Numbered from the stretch's first letter, positions 26,065-36,626 are shown. The stretch: DNA of 64,000 nucleotides from Staphylococcus sp. KG4-3 (GCF_033597815.2 NZ_CP166245.1:372001-436000); one strand, 5' to 3'. The notes: generated by a model from the letters alone, not told the origin. A program made the numbers and translations.

Positions 26065-27607
26065 GATAGACAAGTCGACTGCTTTTAATGGAGTGGTCGT
26101 GCTTACTTTGGCTCTTATAGTTGTCAAAGTATTAAGTGCAATTTACCGTGTACCTTATCAAAATATTTTGGGTGATGAAGGGTTATATGCGTATCAACAA
26201 GTTTATCCGATTGTAGCGTTAGGTGTTATTTTAACGATGAATGCGATACCTAGTGCAGTTACCCAGATATTTGGTTCAGAAGGAAATCTTAAGCAGTACA
26301 TTCATGTGATGATGCGTATACAACTCATAAGCACAGTCTTTTTCTTGATTTTACTACTTTGTGCAAAGTGGGTTGCATTGTTAATGGGAGATGTTAATCT
26401 GACGCCTATGCTTAGAGCATCAAGTTTTAGCTTCTTGTTTATCGGTGTTTTGGGTGTGTTTAGAGGTTATTATCAAGCACAGAGAAATATGAATGTGCCA
26501 GCTATTTCCCAGGTAATCGAGCAAATTGTACGTGTTGGTATTATCATTATGGCGATTATTTTATTTATGACACAGCAATGGTCACTTTATGCCGCGGGAA
26601 CATTAGCAATTATTGGTTCGGCATTTGGGTTTTTAGCATCGAGTCTCTTTCTTGTAATATGCAAACCATTTAAGCATTCACAAAATAAGACGTATGAATT
26701 AGCGCAAAAGCCATTTGCAGAGTGGCGCAAACTTGTCTTAGCTATACTTGTCTTTGCGGTGAGTCAACTTATTGTTATTGTTTGGCAAGTAGTGGATAGT
26801 TTTACAGTACTTCACATGTTGCAAAGTACAGGTTTGAATTTTCAACAAGCGACTTCTCAAAAAGGTGTCTATGACCGTGGTGCATCATTTATTCAAATGG
26901 GATTAATCGTTACAACGACGTTTTGCTTTGTACTAATCCCTTTATTAACGGATGCAATAAAAGTTAAGAATAAGGTGCTTATTAATAGATATGCCAATGC
27001 CTCTGTTAAAATAACAATCTTGTTTAGCGTTTCGGCAGGTATTGGTTTAATTAATTTAATGCCTATTATGAATGGTGTATTTTTTAAAAATGATAGCCAA
27101 ACGATAACGCTAGCTGTATATATGTTAACCGTTATTTGTGTGTCACTCATAATGATGGATATTGCTCTATTACAAGTGAAAAATAAAGTGCGTCCTGTAT
27201 TATTGGCATTTAGCGTGGGGGTCGTAAGTAAAACAATACTAAATATAGTATTGATACCGCAATTATTGATGTTGGGCGGTAGTATAAGTACTGTAGTATC
27301 ACTCATTTTATTTACAATTGTATTACACAAGCACGTATTAAAATATTATCTTTTCCAAAGTATGCGTAAATATGTGATGAAGTTAATTGTTACCATGCTT
27401 ATCCTTTCAGTAACAGTTCAAATTACAATGTGGTTGATACCTGAACATGGACGGATAAGTGGCTTAATAGAATTACTAATCGCAGCAGGTATTGGCGTCA
27501 TCGTTATTGTTGTTGCTATTGTGCGCATCAACTTGTTAAGTTATAGAGAATTAAAGCATTTACCATTTGGAGATAAGTTATACCATATGAAGAGAGGGAA
27601 AAGATAA
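26054..27607 (+). CDS. MOP-superfamily polysaccharide/lipid flippase (YabM/SpoVB-like)
   Basis: 517 residues and strongly hydrophobic, with roughly fourteen predicted transmembrane segments from residue 12 onward. It belongs to the multidrug/oligosaccharidyl-lipid/polysaccharide exporter superfamily (MviN/Wzx/SpoVB group). Such proteins flip undecaprenol-linked precursors across the membrane. Staphylococci have a separate MurJ, so the cargo of this one is not clear. It overlaps mfd by 11 nt and the next gene by 1 nt, so it is embedded in one operon. Confidence 0.88.
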   Translation: MKAKIDKSTAFNGVVVLTLALIVVKVLSAIYRVPYQNILGDEGLYAYQQVYPIVALGVILTMNAIPSAVTQIFGSEGNLKQYIHVMMRIQLISTVFFLILLLCAKWVALLMGDVNLTPMLRASSFSFLFIGVLGVFRGYYQAQRNMNVPAISQVIEQIVRVGIIIMAIILFMTQQWSLYAAGTLAIIGSAFGFLASSLFLVICKPFKHSQNKTYELAQKPFAEWRKLVLAILVFAVSQLIVIVWQVVDSFTVLHMLQSTGLNFQQATSQKGVYDRGASFIQMGLIVTTTFCFVLIPLLTDAIKVKNKVLINRYANASVKITILFSVSAGIGLINLMPIMNGVFFKNDSQTITLAVYMLTVICVSLIMMDIALLQVKNKVRPVLLAFSVGVVSKTILNIVLIPQLLMLGGSISTVVSLILFTIVLHKHVLKYYLFQSMRKYVMKLIVTMLILSVTVQITMWLIPEHGRISGLIELLIAAGIGVIVIVVAIVRINLLSYRELKHLPFGDKLYHMKRGKR

Positions 27608-28800
27608 TGACAGGGAAGATAACAATCGTTGGATTAGGTAACTACGGAATCGATGATTTGCCATTAGGTATATACAAATTTTTGAAAAATAAGCCCATAA
27701 TGTATACAAGAACTTTAGAGCACCCAGTAATTAAAGCCTTAACTGATGAAGGTATGAAATTCCATAGTTTTGACCATGTTTATGAAGAAAATCAAGCATT
27801 TGATGACGTCTATCAAACTATTGTGACGCAATTAATTGAAGCAGCACAACAAGATGATATCGTTTATACAGTACCTGGACATCCTCGTGTAGCTGAAACG
27901 ACAACTGTAAAATTAGAGGCATATGCACAGCGATATGACGATATACAAGTTGAAATATTGGGCGGTAAAAGCTTTATAGATGACGTGTTTGAAGCAGTAA
28001 AAGTAGACCCTAATGATGGTTTTACTTTGCTTGATGCTACATCGCTTACAAGGCAACAATTAAATATACGTACACACACACTAATAACGCAAGTGTATAG
28101 TCCGATGACAGCTGGAGATTTAAAAGTGACATTGATGGAACGATATGATGATGAACAACTCGTTTATATTGTAGATGGCGCTAGAAGTAGTGGAGCCAAT
28201 GTTATTGAAACACCTTTGTATGAATTAGATCATCACGCTATGATATTCAGTAATGTAACAAGTGTATTTATTAAAAAAGTTGATGACGAAGCAACGTATT
28301 ATAGTGATTTTTATTATGCGACGAGCATTATTGATCAACTGGTTGATGATGAAAATGGTTGCCCGTGGGATAAAGTACAAACACACAACACATTAAAAAG
28401 GTATTTATTAGAGGAATCATTTGAGCTCTTTGAAGCCATAGATAACGAAGATGATTGGCATGTTATAGAAGAACTGGGTGATATACTATTACAAGTACTC
28501 TTGCATACAAGTATTGGTAAAAAAGAAGGCTTTTTTGATATAAATGAAGTAGTACAAAACTTAACGAGTAAGATGATACACAGGCATCCACATATATTTG
28601 GTGAAGCACAAGCAGAGTCAGAAGAAGATTTAAAACATATATGGGCAAATGCCAAAGCTGAAGAAGGTAAAGTACAACGTGTGAAATTCGAAAAAGTGTT
28701 TGCAGAGCATTTTATGAAGTTGTATGATATAACCAAAAATATGTCGTTAGACGAAGCTGCTTTAAAACAATTTTTAGAGCGAGGAGGAGATAAATCATGA
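27607..28800 (+). CDS. Tetrapyrrole methylase / MazG fusion protein (YabN)
   Basis: 397 residues in two domains. Residues 1 to about 220 form a SAM-dependent tetrapyrrole-methylase-like fold (IVGLGNYGIDDLPLGI, TVPGHPRVAE). Residues about 235-390 are a MazG NTP pyrophosphohydrolase whose EESFELFEAI and EELGDILLQVLLH segments supply the metal-binding acidic residues. The MazG part is expected to hydrolyse abnormal or excess NTPs; the role of the methylase domain is unknown. Starts within the stop of the flippase gene and overlaps rqcP by 4 nt. Confidence 0.92.
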   Translation: MTGKITIVGLGNYGIDDLPLGIYKFLKNKPIMYTRTLEHPVIKALTDEGMKFHSFDHVYEENQAFDDVYQTIVTQLIEAAQQDDIVYTVPGHPRVAETTTVKLEAYAQRYDDIQVEILGGKSFIDDVFEAVKVDPNDGFTLLDATSLTRQQLNIRTHTLITQVYSPMTAGDLKVTLMERYDDEQLVYIVDGARSSGANVIETPLYELDHHAMIFSNVTSVFIKKVDDEATYYSDFYYATSIIDQLVDDENGCPWDKVQTHNTLKRYLLEESFELFEAIDNEDDWHVIEELGDILLQVLLHTSIGKKEGFFDINEVVQNLTSKMIHRHPHIFGEAQAESEEDLKHIWANAKAEEGKVQRVKFEKVFAEHFMKLYDITKNMSLDEAALKQFLERGGDKS

Positions 28801-29060
28801 GACTTGATAAATATCTTAAAGTATCAAGATTGGTAAAACGCCGTACATTAGCAAAAGAGATAAGCGATCAAGGAAGAATTACAGTGAATGGTACAGTTGC
28901 TAAAGCTGGCACAGACGTTAAAGTTACAGACGAACTTGTAATTCGTTTTGGTCAAAAAATTATAACTATAAATGTGACAGGTTTAAGCGAACATGCAACG
29001 AAAGAAAACGCTAAAGGCATGTATGAAATTGTAAAAGAAGAAAAAATTGGTGAATCATAA
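28797..29060 (+). CDS. rqcP: S4-domain RNA-binding protein RqcP (YabO)
   Basis: 87 residues, mostly one S4 domain (MRLDKYLKVSRLVKRRTLA at the N-terminus; GRITVNGTVAKAG in the middle). In Bacillus the homologue RqcP acts with RqcH in ribosome quality control, stabilising tRNA on the obstructed 60S-like large subunit during alanine tailing. The equivalent function here is by family. An ATGA overlap joins it to the MazG gene; divIC follows after 21 nt. Confidence 0.92.
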   Translation: MRLDKYLKVSRLVKRRTLAKEISDQGRITVNGTVAKAGTDVKVTDELVIRFGQKIITINVTGLSEHATKENAKGMYEIVKEEKIGES

Positions 29061-29081
29061 TAACAGAGGAGGTGACAAGCA

Positions 29082-29480
29082 TTGGGTAAAAAAGTAGAAA
29101 ACATAGGTAATACATTTACTTCTTCAGAAAACAAGAAGAAACAGAAACAAAAAATGAGAAGACGCGTAGTTCGTAGACGTATTACTTTATTTGGTGGTAT
29201 TCTACTCGCTATTATCATTGTTTTATGTATAATGCTTGTCACTCAAAAGCAAAGTAATCAAGAAGATGCTGTAGAACGCCAACAAAAAGAACAAAAATAT
29301 CAAAAACAACAAGATGAAGAACTCGCATTAAAAGAACAACTTAATAATCTTAATGATAAAAGTTATATAGAGAAAGTAGCGAGAGACGACTATTATTTAA
29401 GTAATGATGGAGAAGTGATTTTCAAGTTGCCAGGGGACAAGTCTGAATCCAAATCGAAATCCTCGAAAGAGGATAAATAA
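29082..29480 (+). CDS. divIC: Cell division protein DivIC (FtsB-like)
   Basis: 132 residues, starting at TTG 29082 after a strong GAGGAGGTG site. Single-pass division protein of the FtsB/DivIC family, which forms a complex with DivIB (FtsQ) and FtsL at the septum. A basic cytoplasmic N-terminus (residues 1-43) precedes one transmembrane helix (about 44-65, LFGGILLAIIIVLCIMLV). An extracellular coiled coil follows, and the end is a KSESKSKSSKED low-complexity tail. It ends the overlapping mfd-to-divIC run. Confidence 0.94.
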   Translation: MGKKVENIGNTFTSSENKKKQKQKMRRRVVRRRITLFGGILLAIIIVLCIMLVTQKQSNQEDAVERQQKEQKYQKQQDEELALKEQLNNLNDKSYIEKVARDDYYLSNDGEVIFKLPGDKSESKSKSSKEDK

Positions 29481-29511
29481 TGAAAAAAATTTTTTTGCAT
29501 CATAATACCAT

Positions 29512-29539
29512 TGTTAATTTATGCAAACAGGCATATAAT
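29512..29539 (+). promoter_or_regulatory. Probable promoter of the S1-domain gene
   Basis: TTGTTA (29512-29517), 16-nt spacer, perfect TATAAT (29534-29539), 42 nt upstream of the start codon. Confidence 0.55.
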
Positions 29540-29580
29540 AAGGTTAAAATCGAAACAAATCGGGAGGATTTATTTACAAT

Positions 29581-29979
29581 ATGTCAATCGAAGTAGGAAA
29601 CAAGCTTAAAGGTAAAGTCACTGGGATTAAAAAGTTTGGCGCTTTTGTCGAACTTCCAGAAGGAAAGAGTGGCTTAGTTCACATAAGTGAAGTTGCAGAT
29701 AATTACGTGGAAAATGTAGAAGACCACTTATCTGTTGGAGATGAAGTTGAAGTTAAAGTGCTTTCAATTGCTGATGATGGAAAAATTAGTCTATCTATTA
29801 AAAAAGCAAAAGATCGTCCGCGTAGACCACAAAGTAAACCTAATCACAAACAACCTCAACCAAAAGGTGAAGACTTTGAAAAGAAATTAACAAATTTCTT
29901 GAAAGATAGTGAAGATAAATTAACTTCCATCAAACGTCAAACAGAATCTAGACGTGGCGGAAAAGGCGCAAGACGCTAA
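29581..29979 (+). CDS. S1 RNA-binding domain protein (YabR / general stress protein 13 family)
   Basis: 132 residues. An S1 (OB-fold) domain occupies residues 1 to about 75, with VGNKLKGKVTGIKKFGAFVEL and the SGLVHISEVAD signature. A basic, proline- and glutamine-rich tail (RPRRPQSKPNHKQPQPKG) and a positively charged end follow, both suited to RNA binding. Homologues associate with the ribosome or RNA polymerase; no specific substrate can be read from the sequence. It has its own promoter and is separated from tilS by a terminator. Confidence 0.9.
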   Translation: MSIEVGNKLKGKVTGIKKFGAFVELPEGKSGLVHISEVADNYVENVEDHLSVGDEVEVKVLSIADDGKISLSIKKAKDRPRRPQSKPNHKQPQPKGEDFEKKLTNFLKDSEDKLTSIKRQTESRRGGKGARR

Positions 29980-30077
29980 AAATATATAATGAGACTGTTC
30001 CGCAAATACCTAACTTGATTCATTGAGGACAAAGTGAAATCATTTATTCCAATATTAAGTTTGATCGTAACAATCTA

Positions 30078-30114
30078 AGACTGTTTTCTTACTTGAGGAA
30101 ACAGTCTCTTTTTT
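30078..30114 (+). terminator. Terminator after the S1-domain gene, with a competing upstream arm
   Basis: AGACTGTTT (30078-30086) pairs with AAACAGTCT (30099-30107), followed by CTTTTTT. A second copy of the left arm, GAGACTGTT at 29991-29999, is complementary to the same right arm (30100-30108), so two alternative stems are possible. Confidence 0.8.
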
Positions 30115-30186
30115 GTTAAAAATTAGAGCACTATCATTTTATGCTAGGGTGTCTAATGAATGTCTACAAGTAAGGAGGTGGTTTGC

Positions 30187-31470
30187 ATGGAAGTGAATAC
30201 TGAAGGTTGGTCCTCGGATAACCACATCGTATTGGCTGTATCAACCGGCATAGATAGTATGGTGTTGTTGCACCAACTTATTACAAACTTGCAAGATACA
30301 TACGCCCAATTGACCTGTTTGCATGTGAATCATAATATTAGACCAATTGCCAATGAAGAAGAATTATTTCTCAAGCAATATTGTATTGACCATAACATTG
30401 CATTACATGTTAAACAATTGGATTTATCTGACATTGTTAAAAAAGGTAACAGTATCGAAAATGAGGCTAGACTTGAACGTTATCGTTGGTTTGATTTAAT
30501 GATGAAGAATTTAAATGCAGATGTACTACTCACAGCACATCATCAAGATGACCAGTTGGAAACCATTTTTTACAGGTTAATGACAGGCCGTTCTACTAGA
30601 AGTAGTCTGGGGATGTCTTATTTAACAACTCGAGGTTGCTACGATTTATGTAAACCGCTTTTGACAGCAACTAAAGTAGAAATTAGAAATTATCAACATG
30701 CCTACGATGTTCCTTTTTATGAAGATGCAACTAATGCAGAAAATCATTATGTAAGAAATGACATTCGAAACCGCATCTTACCTGAAATAGAGCAAAATAA
30801 ACACTTAGAGACCAAGCAGTTATTGAAACTAAAAGAATGGCATGACGAACAACGATTAGTTATTGAGAGCGAGGCTACCGCTTTTATAGAAAGTGCTGTT
30901 GAAGTTAATAATGCTCAATATCGTTTTTGTAGACAACAATTTTTACAATTGCGACATAGCGTGAAAATGACCGTATTAGATAAATTACTTGCTAATCTAC
31001 CAATGCACGATTCTTTAACAGAAAAAACATATAATCAATGGTTTCAAATCATGGAGGAAAATATAGCGCAATCTACATTATATACAACAGATAAATGGAT
31101 AATTTACATCGCTTATGATAAATTTATAATAATGGCAAATGATGACGTGAAACTTTCTCCGGCTAAGATGAATCAATCAGGGACTTACAACTATAGTCAC
31201 TATAGTATTGACATTAATAACGATCTTCCTGCATTTGAATTTCCACTAGTAGTTCGTACAAGAAACGATGGTGATAAATTTGAATTAAATGGAATGAAAG
31301 GGCATAAAAAGGTTAGCAGATTGCTGATTGATAATAAAATTGAGCAACAAGAACGTGACCAAATGCCAATCATAGTTAATGCTGATAATGAAATTATTGC
31401 TGTTGGAACATTATTTTTAAAAAGTAAATACAAAGACTTAATTTGTATACGAAATATGGGAGAGGAATGA
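30187..31470 (+). CDS. tilS: tRNA(Ile)-lysidine synthetase
   Basis: 427 residues. Ligates lysine to C34 of tRNA-Ile2 so that it reads AUA codons as isoleucine; essential in bacteria. The ATP-binding PP-loop appears as AVSTGIDSMVLLHQL near residues 19-33, with the STGIDS variant also found in S. aureus TilS as I recall it. LLTAHHQDDQLETIFYRLMTG near 116-136 is conserved. The C-terminal TilS domain contains RNDGDKFELNGMKGHKKVSRLLID. ATG 30187 is chosen because AAGGAGGTG lies 6 nt upstream; the ATG at 30160 has none. hpt follows after 4 nt. Confidence 0.96.
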   Translation: MEVNTEGWSSDNHIVLAVSTGIDSMVLLHQLITNLQDTYAQLTCLHVNHNIRPIANEEELFLKQYCIDHNIALHVKQLDLSDIVKKGNSIENEARLERYRWFDLMMKNLNADVLLTAHHQDDQLETIFYRLMTGRSTRSSLGMSYLTTRGCYDLCKPLLTATKVEIRNYQHAYDVPFYEDATNAENHYVRNDIRNRILPEIEQNKHLETKQLLKLKEWHDEQRLVIESEATAFIESAVEVNNAQYRFCRQQFLQLRHSVKMTVLDKLLANLPMHDSLTEKTYNQWFQIMEENIAQSTLYTTDKWIIYIAYDKFIIMANDDVKLSPAKMNQSGTYNYSHYSIDINNDLPAFEFPLVVRTRNDGDKFELNGMKGHKKVSRLLIDNKIEQQERDQMPIIVNADNEIIAVGTLFLKSKYKDLICIRNMGEE

Positions 31471-31474
31471 AAAA

Positions 31475-32014
31475 ATGAGAGATGATTTAAAGGAAGTATT
31501 GTTATCAGAGGAAGATATTCATCAAATATGTAAAGATTTAGGTGAACAAATTACAGCAGCATACAAAGGGAAACCGCTTGTTTGTATCGGCATACTAAAA
31601 GGGTCAGTAATGTTTATGGCAGACTTAATTAAATATATTGATATACATTTAGCGATAGATTTTATGGATGTTTCAAGTTACCACGGAGGGACAGAATCTA
31701 CAGGAGAGGTTCAAATTTTAAAAGATTTAAGTTCTTCAATTGAAAATAAAGACATCTTGATTATAGAAGATATCTTAGAAACTGGAACAACTTTAAAATC
31801 GATTACTGAATTACTAGAATCTCGACGTGTGAATTCGCTTGAAATCGTAACATTGCTTGATAAACCTAACCGTCGTAAAGCAAATATCGAAGCTAAATAT
31901 GTTGGTAAGAAAATTCCTGATGAATTTGTGGTTGGCTATGGTTTGGACTACGCTGAAAACTATAGAAATCTACCTTATATCGGTACGCTTAAACCAGAAA
32001 TTTATTCGAAATAA
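31475..32014 (+). CDS. hpt: Hypoxanthine-guanine phosphoribosyltransferase
   Basis: 179 residues. Salvages hypoxanthine and guanine to IMP and GMP using PRPP. The PRPP loop IIEDILETGTTL near residues 95-106 and the DFMDVSSYHGGTES flexible loop near 66-79 are intact. The end (GYGLDYAENYRNLPYIG) is typical. It is 4 nt after tilS, the conserved tilS-hpt-ftsH order of Firmicutes, and a 296-nt gap precedes ftsH. Confidence 0.97.
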   Translation: MRDDLKEVLLSEEDIHQICKDLGEQITAAYKGKPLVCIGILKGSVMFMADLIKYIDIHLAIDFMDVSSYHGGTESTGEVQILKDLSSSIENKDILIIEDILETGTTLKSITELLESRRVNSLEIVTLLDKPNRRKANIEAKYVGKKIPDEFVVGYGLDYAENYRNLPYIGTLKPEIYSK

Positions 32015-32310
32015 GCAATACAATTTATCCAAATAGAAAATTATTATATAATATGAGTCTAAGTCGTTTTATGTAGGTAAATACAGTAGACCTTAATTAG
32101 ATAAACTCTTGTAAGTATTGTATACATAAATTTATGGTGGCTTGTTAACATGTAATACATTTTAAATATAATTAAAAGTAAAGAAATAAAAATTAAAATA
32201 AAGCGTCTGAAATTGTAAACGTAGTACAAAAGTTGAAATACTAGCCTTGAACTTATGCATTATGTTACAATTTTTGTTAGTTTTATTATTGAAGTAGGAG
32301 GAAACGACGC
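32015..32310 (+). other. hpt-ftsH intergenic region
   Basis: AT-rich, with no gene visible. A perfect TATAAT occurs at 32047-32052 with only a weak -35 (TTTATC, 32024-32029, 17-nt spacing). I could not find a convincing promoter closer to ftsH or a terminator after hpt, so ftsH may be read through from hpt or from this weak element. Confidence 0.4.
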
Positions 32311-34377
32311 ATGCAGAAAGCCTTTCGTAACGTGCTAGTTATCGCAATCATTGGCGTTATTATTTTTGGTCTGTTTTCATTTTTAAATGGAAATGGGAAT
32401 ATGCCAAAACAACTTACATATAACCAATTTGTGAAACAGCTAGAAAAGGGTGATTTGAAATCACTTGAAATACAGCCTGAACAAAATGTATATATGGTAA
32501 GTGGTAAAACAAAAAATGATGAAGACTATTCTTCAACAATTTTATATAACAACGATAAAGAGCTTGAAAAAATAACAAATGCAGCACAAAAACAAGATGG
32601 ATTAAAATTTACAGTTAAAGAAGAAGAAAAACAAAGTGTATTTGTAAGCATATTAACAACATTAATTCCTGTATTAATTATTGCGTTATTATTTATTTTC
32701 TTCCTAAGCCAAGCGCAAGGTGGCGGAGGCGGAGGCGGTCGTATGATGAACTTTGGTAAATCTAAAGCTAAAATGTACGACAGTCAGAAAAAACGTGTAC
32801 GCTTCTCAGATGTAGCTGGTGCAGATGAGGAAAAACAAGAATTAATTGAAATTGTCGATTTCTTAAAAGACAATAAACAATTTAAACAAATGGGCTCAAG
32901 AATACCTAAAGGGGTTCTATTAGTAGGTCCTCCTGGTACAGGTAAAACATTACTTGCACGTGCGGTTGCTGGCGAAGCTGGTACACCATTCTTCTCAATC
33001 AGTGGTTCTGACTTTGTTGAGATGTTTGTTGGTGTCGGTGCAAGCCGTGTACGTGATTTATTTGAAAATGCTAAGAAAAATGCGCCTTGTATCATTTTCA
33101 TTGACGAAATTGATGCAGTTGGACGTCAACGTGGTGCTGGTGTCGGCGGTGGCCACGATGAACGTGAACAAACATTGAATCAATTATTAGTTGAAATGGA
33201 TGGATTTGGTGAAAACGAAGGCATCATTATGATAGCTGCTACTAACCGTCCTGACATTTTAGATCCAGCATTATTACGTCCGGGTCGTTTTGATAGACAA
33301 ATTCAAGTAGGTCGTCCAGATGTTAAGGGACGTGAAGCGATACTACATGTTCATGCTAAGAATAAACCACTTGATGAAACAGTTGACCTAAAAGCTGTTT
33401 CTCAAAGAACACCTGGTTTCTCTGGTGCCGATTTAGAAAATCTTCTTAACGAAGCATCATTAGTAGCAGTTCGTGAAGGTAAGAAGAAAATCGATATGCG
33501 TGATATAGAAGAAGCAACTGACCGCGTTATTGCAGGCCCTGCTAAGAAATCTCGTGTTATTTCTGATAAAGAACGTAACATTGTAGCACATCACGAAGCG
33601 GGTCATACGATTATAGGTATGGTACTTGATGAAGCTGAAGTAGTTCACAAAGTTACTATTGTCCCTCGTGGACAAGCCGGTGGTTACGCAATGATGTTAC
33701 CAAAACAAGATCGTTTCTTAATGACAGAACCTGAATTACTAGATAAAATTTGTGGCTTACTCGGTGGACGTGTTTCAGAAGATATTAACTTTAATGAAGT
33801 ATCTACTGGTGCATCTAATGACTTTGAACGTGCAACGCAAATTGCACGTCAAATGGTTACTGAGTATGGTATGAGTAAAAAACTTGGTACGGTTCAATTC
33901 TCAAGTAGTAGTAATGGACAAGTGTTCTTAGGTAAAGACATGCAAGGTGATCCAGAATATTCAGGACAAATTGCTTACGAAATTGATAAAGAAGTACAAC
34001 GTATTATTAAAGAACAATATGAGCGTTGTAAAGATATCTTGTTAGAGCACAAAACTCAGTTGAATTTAATCGCTGAATCATTATTAACAGAAGAGACGTT
34101 AGTTGCTGAACAGATACGTTCATTATTCTATGACGGTGTATTGCCTGAAGTCGATTACGATGGTGCAAAAGTTGTCGAAAATGAAGATAAAGATTTTGAA
34201 AAAGGTAAATACGGAAAATCATATGATGAAGTTCGTAAAGAGCAATCAGAAAAAGATAACGATGATGAACAAGAGCAAGAAGATAAAGACACAGAAGAGA
34301 CAGGTCATGAACAATCACCAAATATTGATAAACCAAGCAATCCAAGTGATCCTAATGACCCAAGCAATCGAAACTAA
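32311..34377 (+). CDS. ftsH: ATP-dependent zinc metalloprotease FtsH
   Basis: 688 residues. Hexameric membrane protease degrading misfolded membrane proteins and regulatory targets. A first transmembrane helix (about residues 8-27), an extracytoplasmic domain and a second helix (about 112-132) are followed by a glycine run. The AAA+ module has Walker A GPPGTGKT at 206-213 and [15 protein letters not shown] as Walker B. The zinc site HEAGH is at 428-432. The C-terminus is a long acidic, then Pro/Asn/Ser-rich tail (from about 640), variable in the family. AGGAGG precedes the start. Confidence 0.97.
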   Translation: MQKAFRNVLVIAIIGVIIFGLFSFLNGNGNMPKQLTYNQFVKQLEKGDLKSLEIQPEQNVYMVSGKTKNDEDYSSTILYNNDKELEKITNAAQKQDGLKFTVKEEEKQSVFVSILTTLIPVLIIALLFIFFLSQAQGGGGGGGRMMNFGKSKAKMYDSQKKRVRFSDVAGADEEKQELIEIVDFLKDNKQFKQMGSRIPKGVLLVGPPGTGKTLLARAVAGEAGTPFFSISGSDFVEMFVGVGASRVRDLFENAKKNAPCIIFIDEIDAVGRQRGAGVGGGHDEREQTLNQLLVEMDGFGENEGIIMIAATNRPDILDPALLRPGRFDRQIQVGRPDVKGREAILHVHAKNKPLDETVDLKAVSQRTPGFSGADLENLLNEASLVAVREGKKKIDMRDIEEATDRVIAGPAKKSRVISDKERNIVAHHEAGHTIIGMVLDEAEVVHKVTIVPRGQAGGYAMMLPKQDRFLMTEPELLDKICGLLGGRVSEDINFNEVSTGASNDFERATQIARQMVTEYGMSKKLGTVQFSSSSNGQVFLGKDMQGDPEYSGQIAYEIDKEVQRIIKEQYERCKDILLEHKTQLNLIAESLLTEETLVAEQIRSLFYDGVLPEVDYDGAKVVENEDKDFEKGKYGKSYDEVRKEQSEKDNDDEQEQEDKDTEETGHEQSPNIDKPSNPSDPNDPSNRN

Positions 34378-34388
34378 GAAATAAAACC

Positions 34389-34434
34389 AAGACTTCTTTC
34401 TGCTATCAATATGAATAGTAGAAAGAAGTCTTTT
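34389..34434 (+). terminator. Strong terminator after ftsH
   Basis: An 18-bp stem (34389-34406 with 34415-34432) with one G-U pair and an 8-nt loop, followed by TTTTG. The A/T-rich flanks may allow function in both directions. Confidence 0.88.
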
Positions 34435-34613
34435 GTTTATAGTTTAAATATCCATCTAAGCAATCGTTATTTAATGACAAGTATGTAGTCAAACAAATAG
34501 TTAGTAATTTTCACCAAGAAATATTAAAATAAGTTGCGTTAATAGAAGAGAAATTGACAAAATAAGTTGAGATATGACAAAAATTAATTAAAAGTAAAGG
34601 AGTAATCTTAAAA

Positions 34614-35495
34614 ATGACTAATGATTATATAGTTAAAGCTTTAGCGTTTGGAGGGCAGATCCGTGCGTACAGTGCTTTGACAACTGAAAGCGTTCAGGAA
34701 GCACAGACAAGACATTATACTTGGCCAACTGCATCAGCTGCGCTTGGTCGTACAATGACAGCAACATTAATGATGGGTGCTATGTTGAAAGGTGAACAAA
34801 AATTAACAGTAACAGTAGATGGTCAAGGGCCAATAGGTAAAATTATTGCTGATGCTGATGCGAAAGGAAATGTAAGAGGTTATGTCACTAACCCTCAAAC
34901 ACATTTCCCATTAAACGAAAGTGGCAAATTAGATGTTAGCAGAGCAGTTGGAACAAATGGGTCATTAACTGTAGTTAAAGACGTAGGACTAAAAGATTAT
35001 TTCTCAGGTTCAAGTCCGATAGTTTCAGGTGAGTTAGGTGACGATTTCACATACTATTTCGCTAAAAGTGAACAAGTTCCTTCATCGGTAGGTCTTGGTG
35101 TACTCGTTAACCCTGATAATTCAATTAAAGCATCAGGTGGATTTTTAATCCAAGTAATGCCAGGAGCAGAAGAGGAAACGATTAATCAATTAGAAAATGC
35201 CATTAATAATATGACTCCGGTATCTAAATTAATTGATCAAGGTTTATCACCAGAAGAACTTTTATTTGAAATTCTTGGTGAAGACAACGTACAAATACTA
35301 GAAAATCTTCCGGCACAATTTGAATGTAATTGTGGGCACGATAAATTCTTAAATGCGATTAAAGGTTTAGGAGAGGCAGAAATTCAAAATATGATCGATG
35401 TAGATCATGGTGCAGAAGCAGAATGTCATTTTTGTAGAAGTAAATACACGTATTCAGAAGAAGAATTACAGGAATTATTAGAAAATATTAAGTAA
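34614..35495 (+). CDS. hslO: Redox-regulated chaperone Hsp33
   Basis: 293 residues. Hsp33 is activated by oxidation and unfolding, when its four zinc-binding cysteines form disulfides, and then holds unfolding proteins. The cysteines are visible near the C-terminus as CNC (near residue 240) and CHFC (near 272). The N-terminal substrate-binding domain contains [19 protein letters not shown] site AAAGGAG precedes the start. It stands alone between the ftsH terminator and the cysK promoter region. Confidence 0.96.
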   Translation: MTNDYIVKALAFGGQIRAYSALTTESVQEAQTRHYTWPTASAALGRTMTATLMMGAMLKGEQKLTVTVDGQGPIGKIIADADAKGNVRGYVTNPQTHFPLNESGKLDVSRAVGTNGSLTVVKDVGLKDYFSGSSPIVSGELGDDFTYYFAKSEQVPSSVGLGVLVNPDNSIKASGGFLIQVMPGAEEETINQLENAINNMTPVSKLIDQGLSPEELLFEILGEDNVQILENLPAQFECNCGHDKFLNAIKGLGEAEIQNMIDVDHGAEAECHFCRSKYTYSEEELQELLENIK

Positions 35496-35515
35496 AAAGG
35501 GTAATATTGATATTG

Positions 35516-35543
35516 TAATGTCTTGGAATTTAAATAAATAATG
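35516..35543 (+). promoter_or_regulatory. Possible CymR operator upstream of cysK
   Basis: The TTGGAATTT core (35523-35531) within an AT-rich stretch resembles the ATNGGAATTT half of the Bacillus CymR motif as I remember it. CymR controls cysteine genes, including cysK, in staphylococci. The element is about 30 nt upstream of the predicted promoter, and the match rests on memory. Confidence 0.3.
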
Positions 35544-35561
35544 TTTTATTGTTGTATTTAC

Positions 35562-35589
35562 AGAAAAATCTGATAAAATAAAAGTATAT
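35562..35589 (+). promoter_or_regulatory. Probable promoter of cysK
   Basis: TTGTAT (35562-35567), 16-nt spacer, TAAAAT (35584-35589) preceded by TGA, giving an extended -10. The start codon is 52 nt downstream. Confidence 0.5.
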
Positions 35590-35641
35590 CCGAGAGAAAA
35601 AGTAGGGTTTGGAAACTTTTTAACGAAAAGGAGCAATACTT

Positions 35642-36574
35642 ATGTCAAATAAACCAGTAGACAATATCGTACAAGTGATTGGAAACACACCTGTAGTTAA
35701 ATTAAACAACGTTGTAGAGAAAGGTGCTGCAGACGTTTATGTAAAACTTGAATATCAAAATCCAGGCGGTTCTGTAAAAGACCGTATCGCGTTAGCTATG
35801 ATTGAAGAAGCTGAAAAAGAAGGCAAAATTAAGCCTGGCGATACAATCGTTGAACCAACAAGTGGAAATACTGGTATCGGTTTAGCATTTGTTTGTGCAG
35901 CTAAAGGCTATAAAGCTGTATTTACAATGCCTGAAACGATGAGCCAAGAACGTCGTAACTTATTAAAAGCATACGGCGCAGAGTTAGTATTAACACCTGG
36001 TTCAGAAGCTATGAAAGGTGCAATCAAGAAAGCTAAAGAATTGAAAGAAGAGTTTGGTTACTTTGAACCACAACAATTCGAAAATCCAGCTAACCCTCGT
36101 GTACACGAATTAACAACTGGACCAGAATTAGTTGAACAATTTGAAGGTAAAACAATTGATTCATTCTTAGCTGGTGTCGGCACTGGTGGAACATTAAGTG
36201 GCGCAGGCAAAGTGTTAAAAGAGCAGTACCCAAATATTAATCTTGTAGCAATTGAACCAGAAGACTCTCCGGTATTAAGTGGTGGAGAACCTGGTCCTCA
36301 TAAACTACAAGGTTTAGGTGCAGGATTTATTCCAGATACTTTAGATGAAAATATCTACGATGAAATTATTCAAGTAGGTAACGAAACAGCTATGGAAATG
36401 GCACGTAAAGTTGCTAAAGAAGAAGGTATCTTATGTGGTATTTCTTCAGGTGCAGCGATTCATGCAGCCATTGAAAAGGCTAAAAACCTAGGTGCAGGTA
36501 AAACAGTTGTCACTGTATTACCAAGTAATGGTGAACGTTACTTATCAACACCATTATTCGCATTTGACGATTAA
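35642..36574 (+). CDS. cysK: O-acetylserine (thiol)-lyase / cysteine synthase A
   Basis: 310 residues, fold-type II PLP enzyme. It makes cysteine from O-acetylserine and sulfide. The PLP lysine is K46 in [10 protein letters not shown], the TSGNTG substrate loop is at 73-78, and the phosphate-binding [10 protein letters not shown] is near residue 177. The C-terminal [11 protein letters not shown] is typical. AAAGGAG lies upstream of the start. Codon use is highly optimised, suggesting abundant expression. A terminator follows. Confidence 0.97.
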   Translation: MSNKPVDNIVQVIGNTPVVKLNNVVEKGAADVYVKLEYQNPGGSVKDRIALAMIEEAEKEGKIKPGDTIVEPTSGNTGIGLAFVCAAKGYKAVFTMPETMSQERRNLLKAYGAELVLTPGSEAMKGAIKKAKELKEEFGYFEPQQFENPANPRVHELTTGPELVEQFEGKTIDSFLAGVGTGGTLSGAGKVLKEQYPNINLVAIEPEDSPVLSGGEPGPHKLQGLGAGFIPDTLDENIYDEIIQVGNETAMEMARKVAKEEGILCGISSGAAIHAAIEKAKNLGAGKTVVTVLPSNGERYLSTPLFAFDD

Positions 36575-36592
36575 TCATTGAACTATATTGAT

Positions 36593-36626
36593 AACCGGTC
36601 ACATAATTATGTGTGCCGGTTTTTTA
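36593..36626 (+). terminator. Intrinsic terminator after cysK
   Basis: AACCGG (36593-36598) pairs with CCGGTT (36616-36621), enclosing CACAT/ATGTG with an AATT loop, then TTTTT. The remaining 150 nt before folP hold a perfect 12-bp palindrome AATAACGTTATT (36727-36738) but no gene. Confidence 0.88.
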
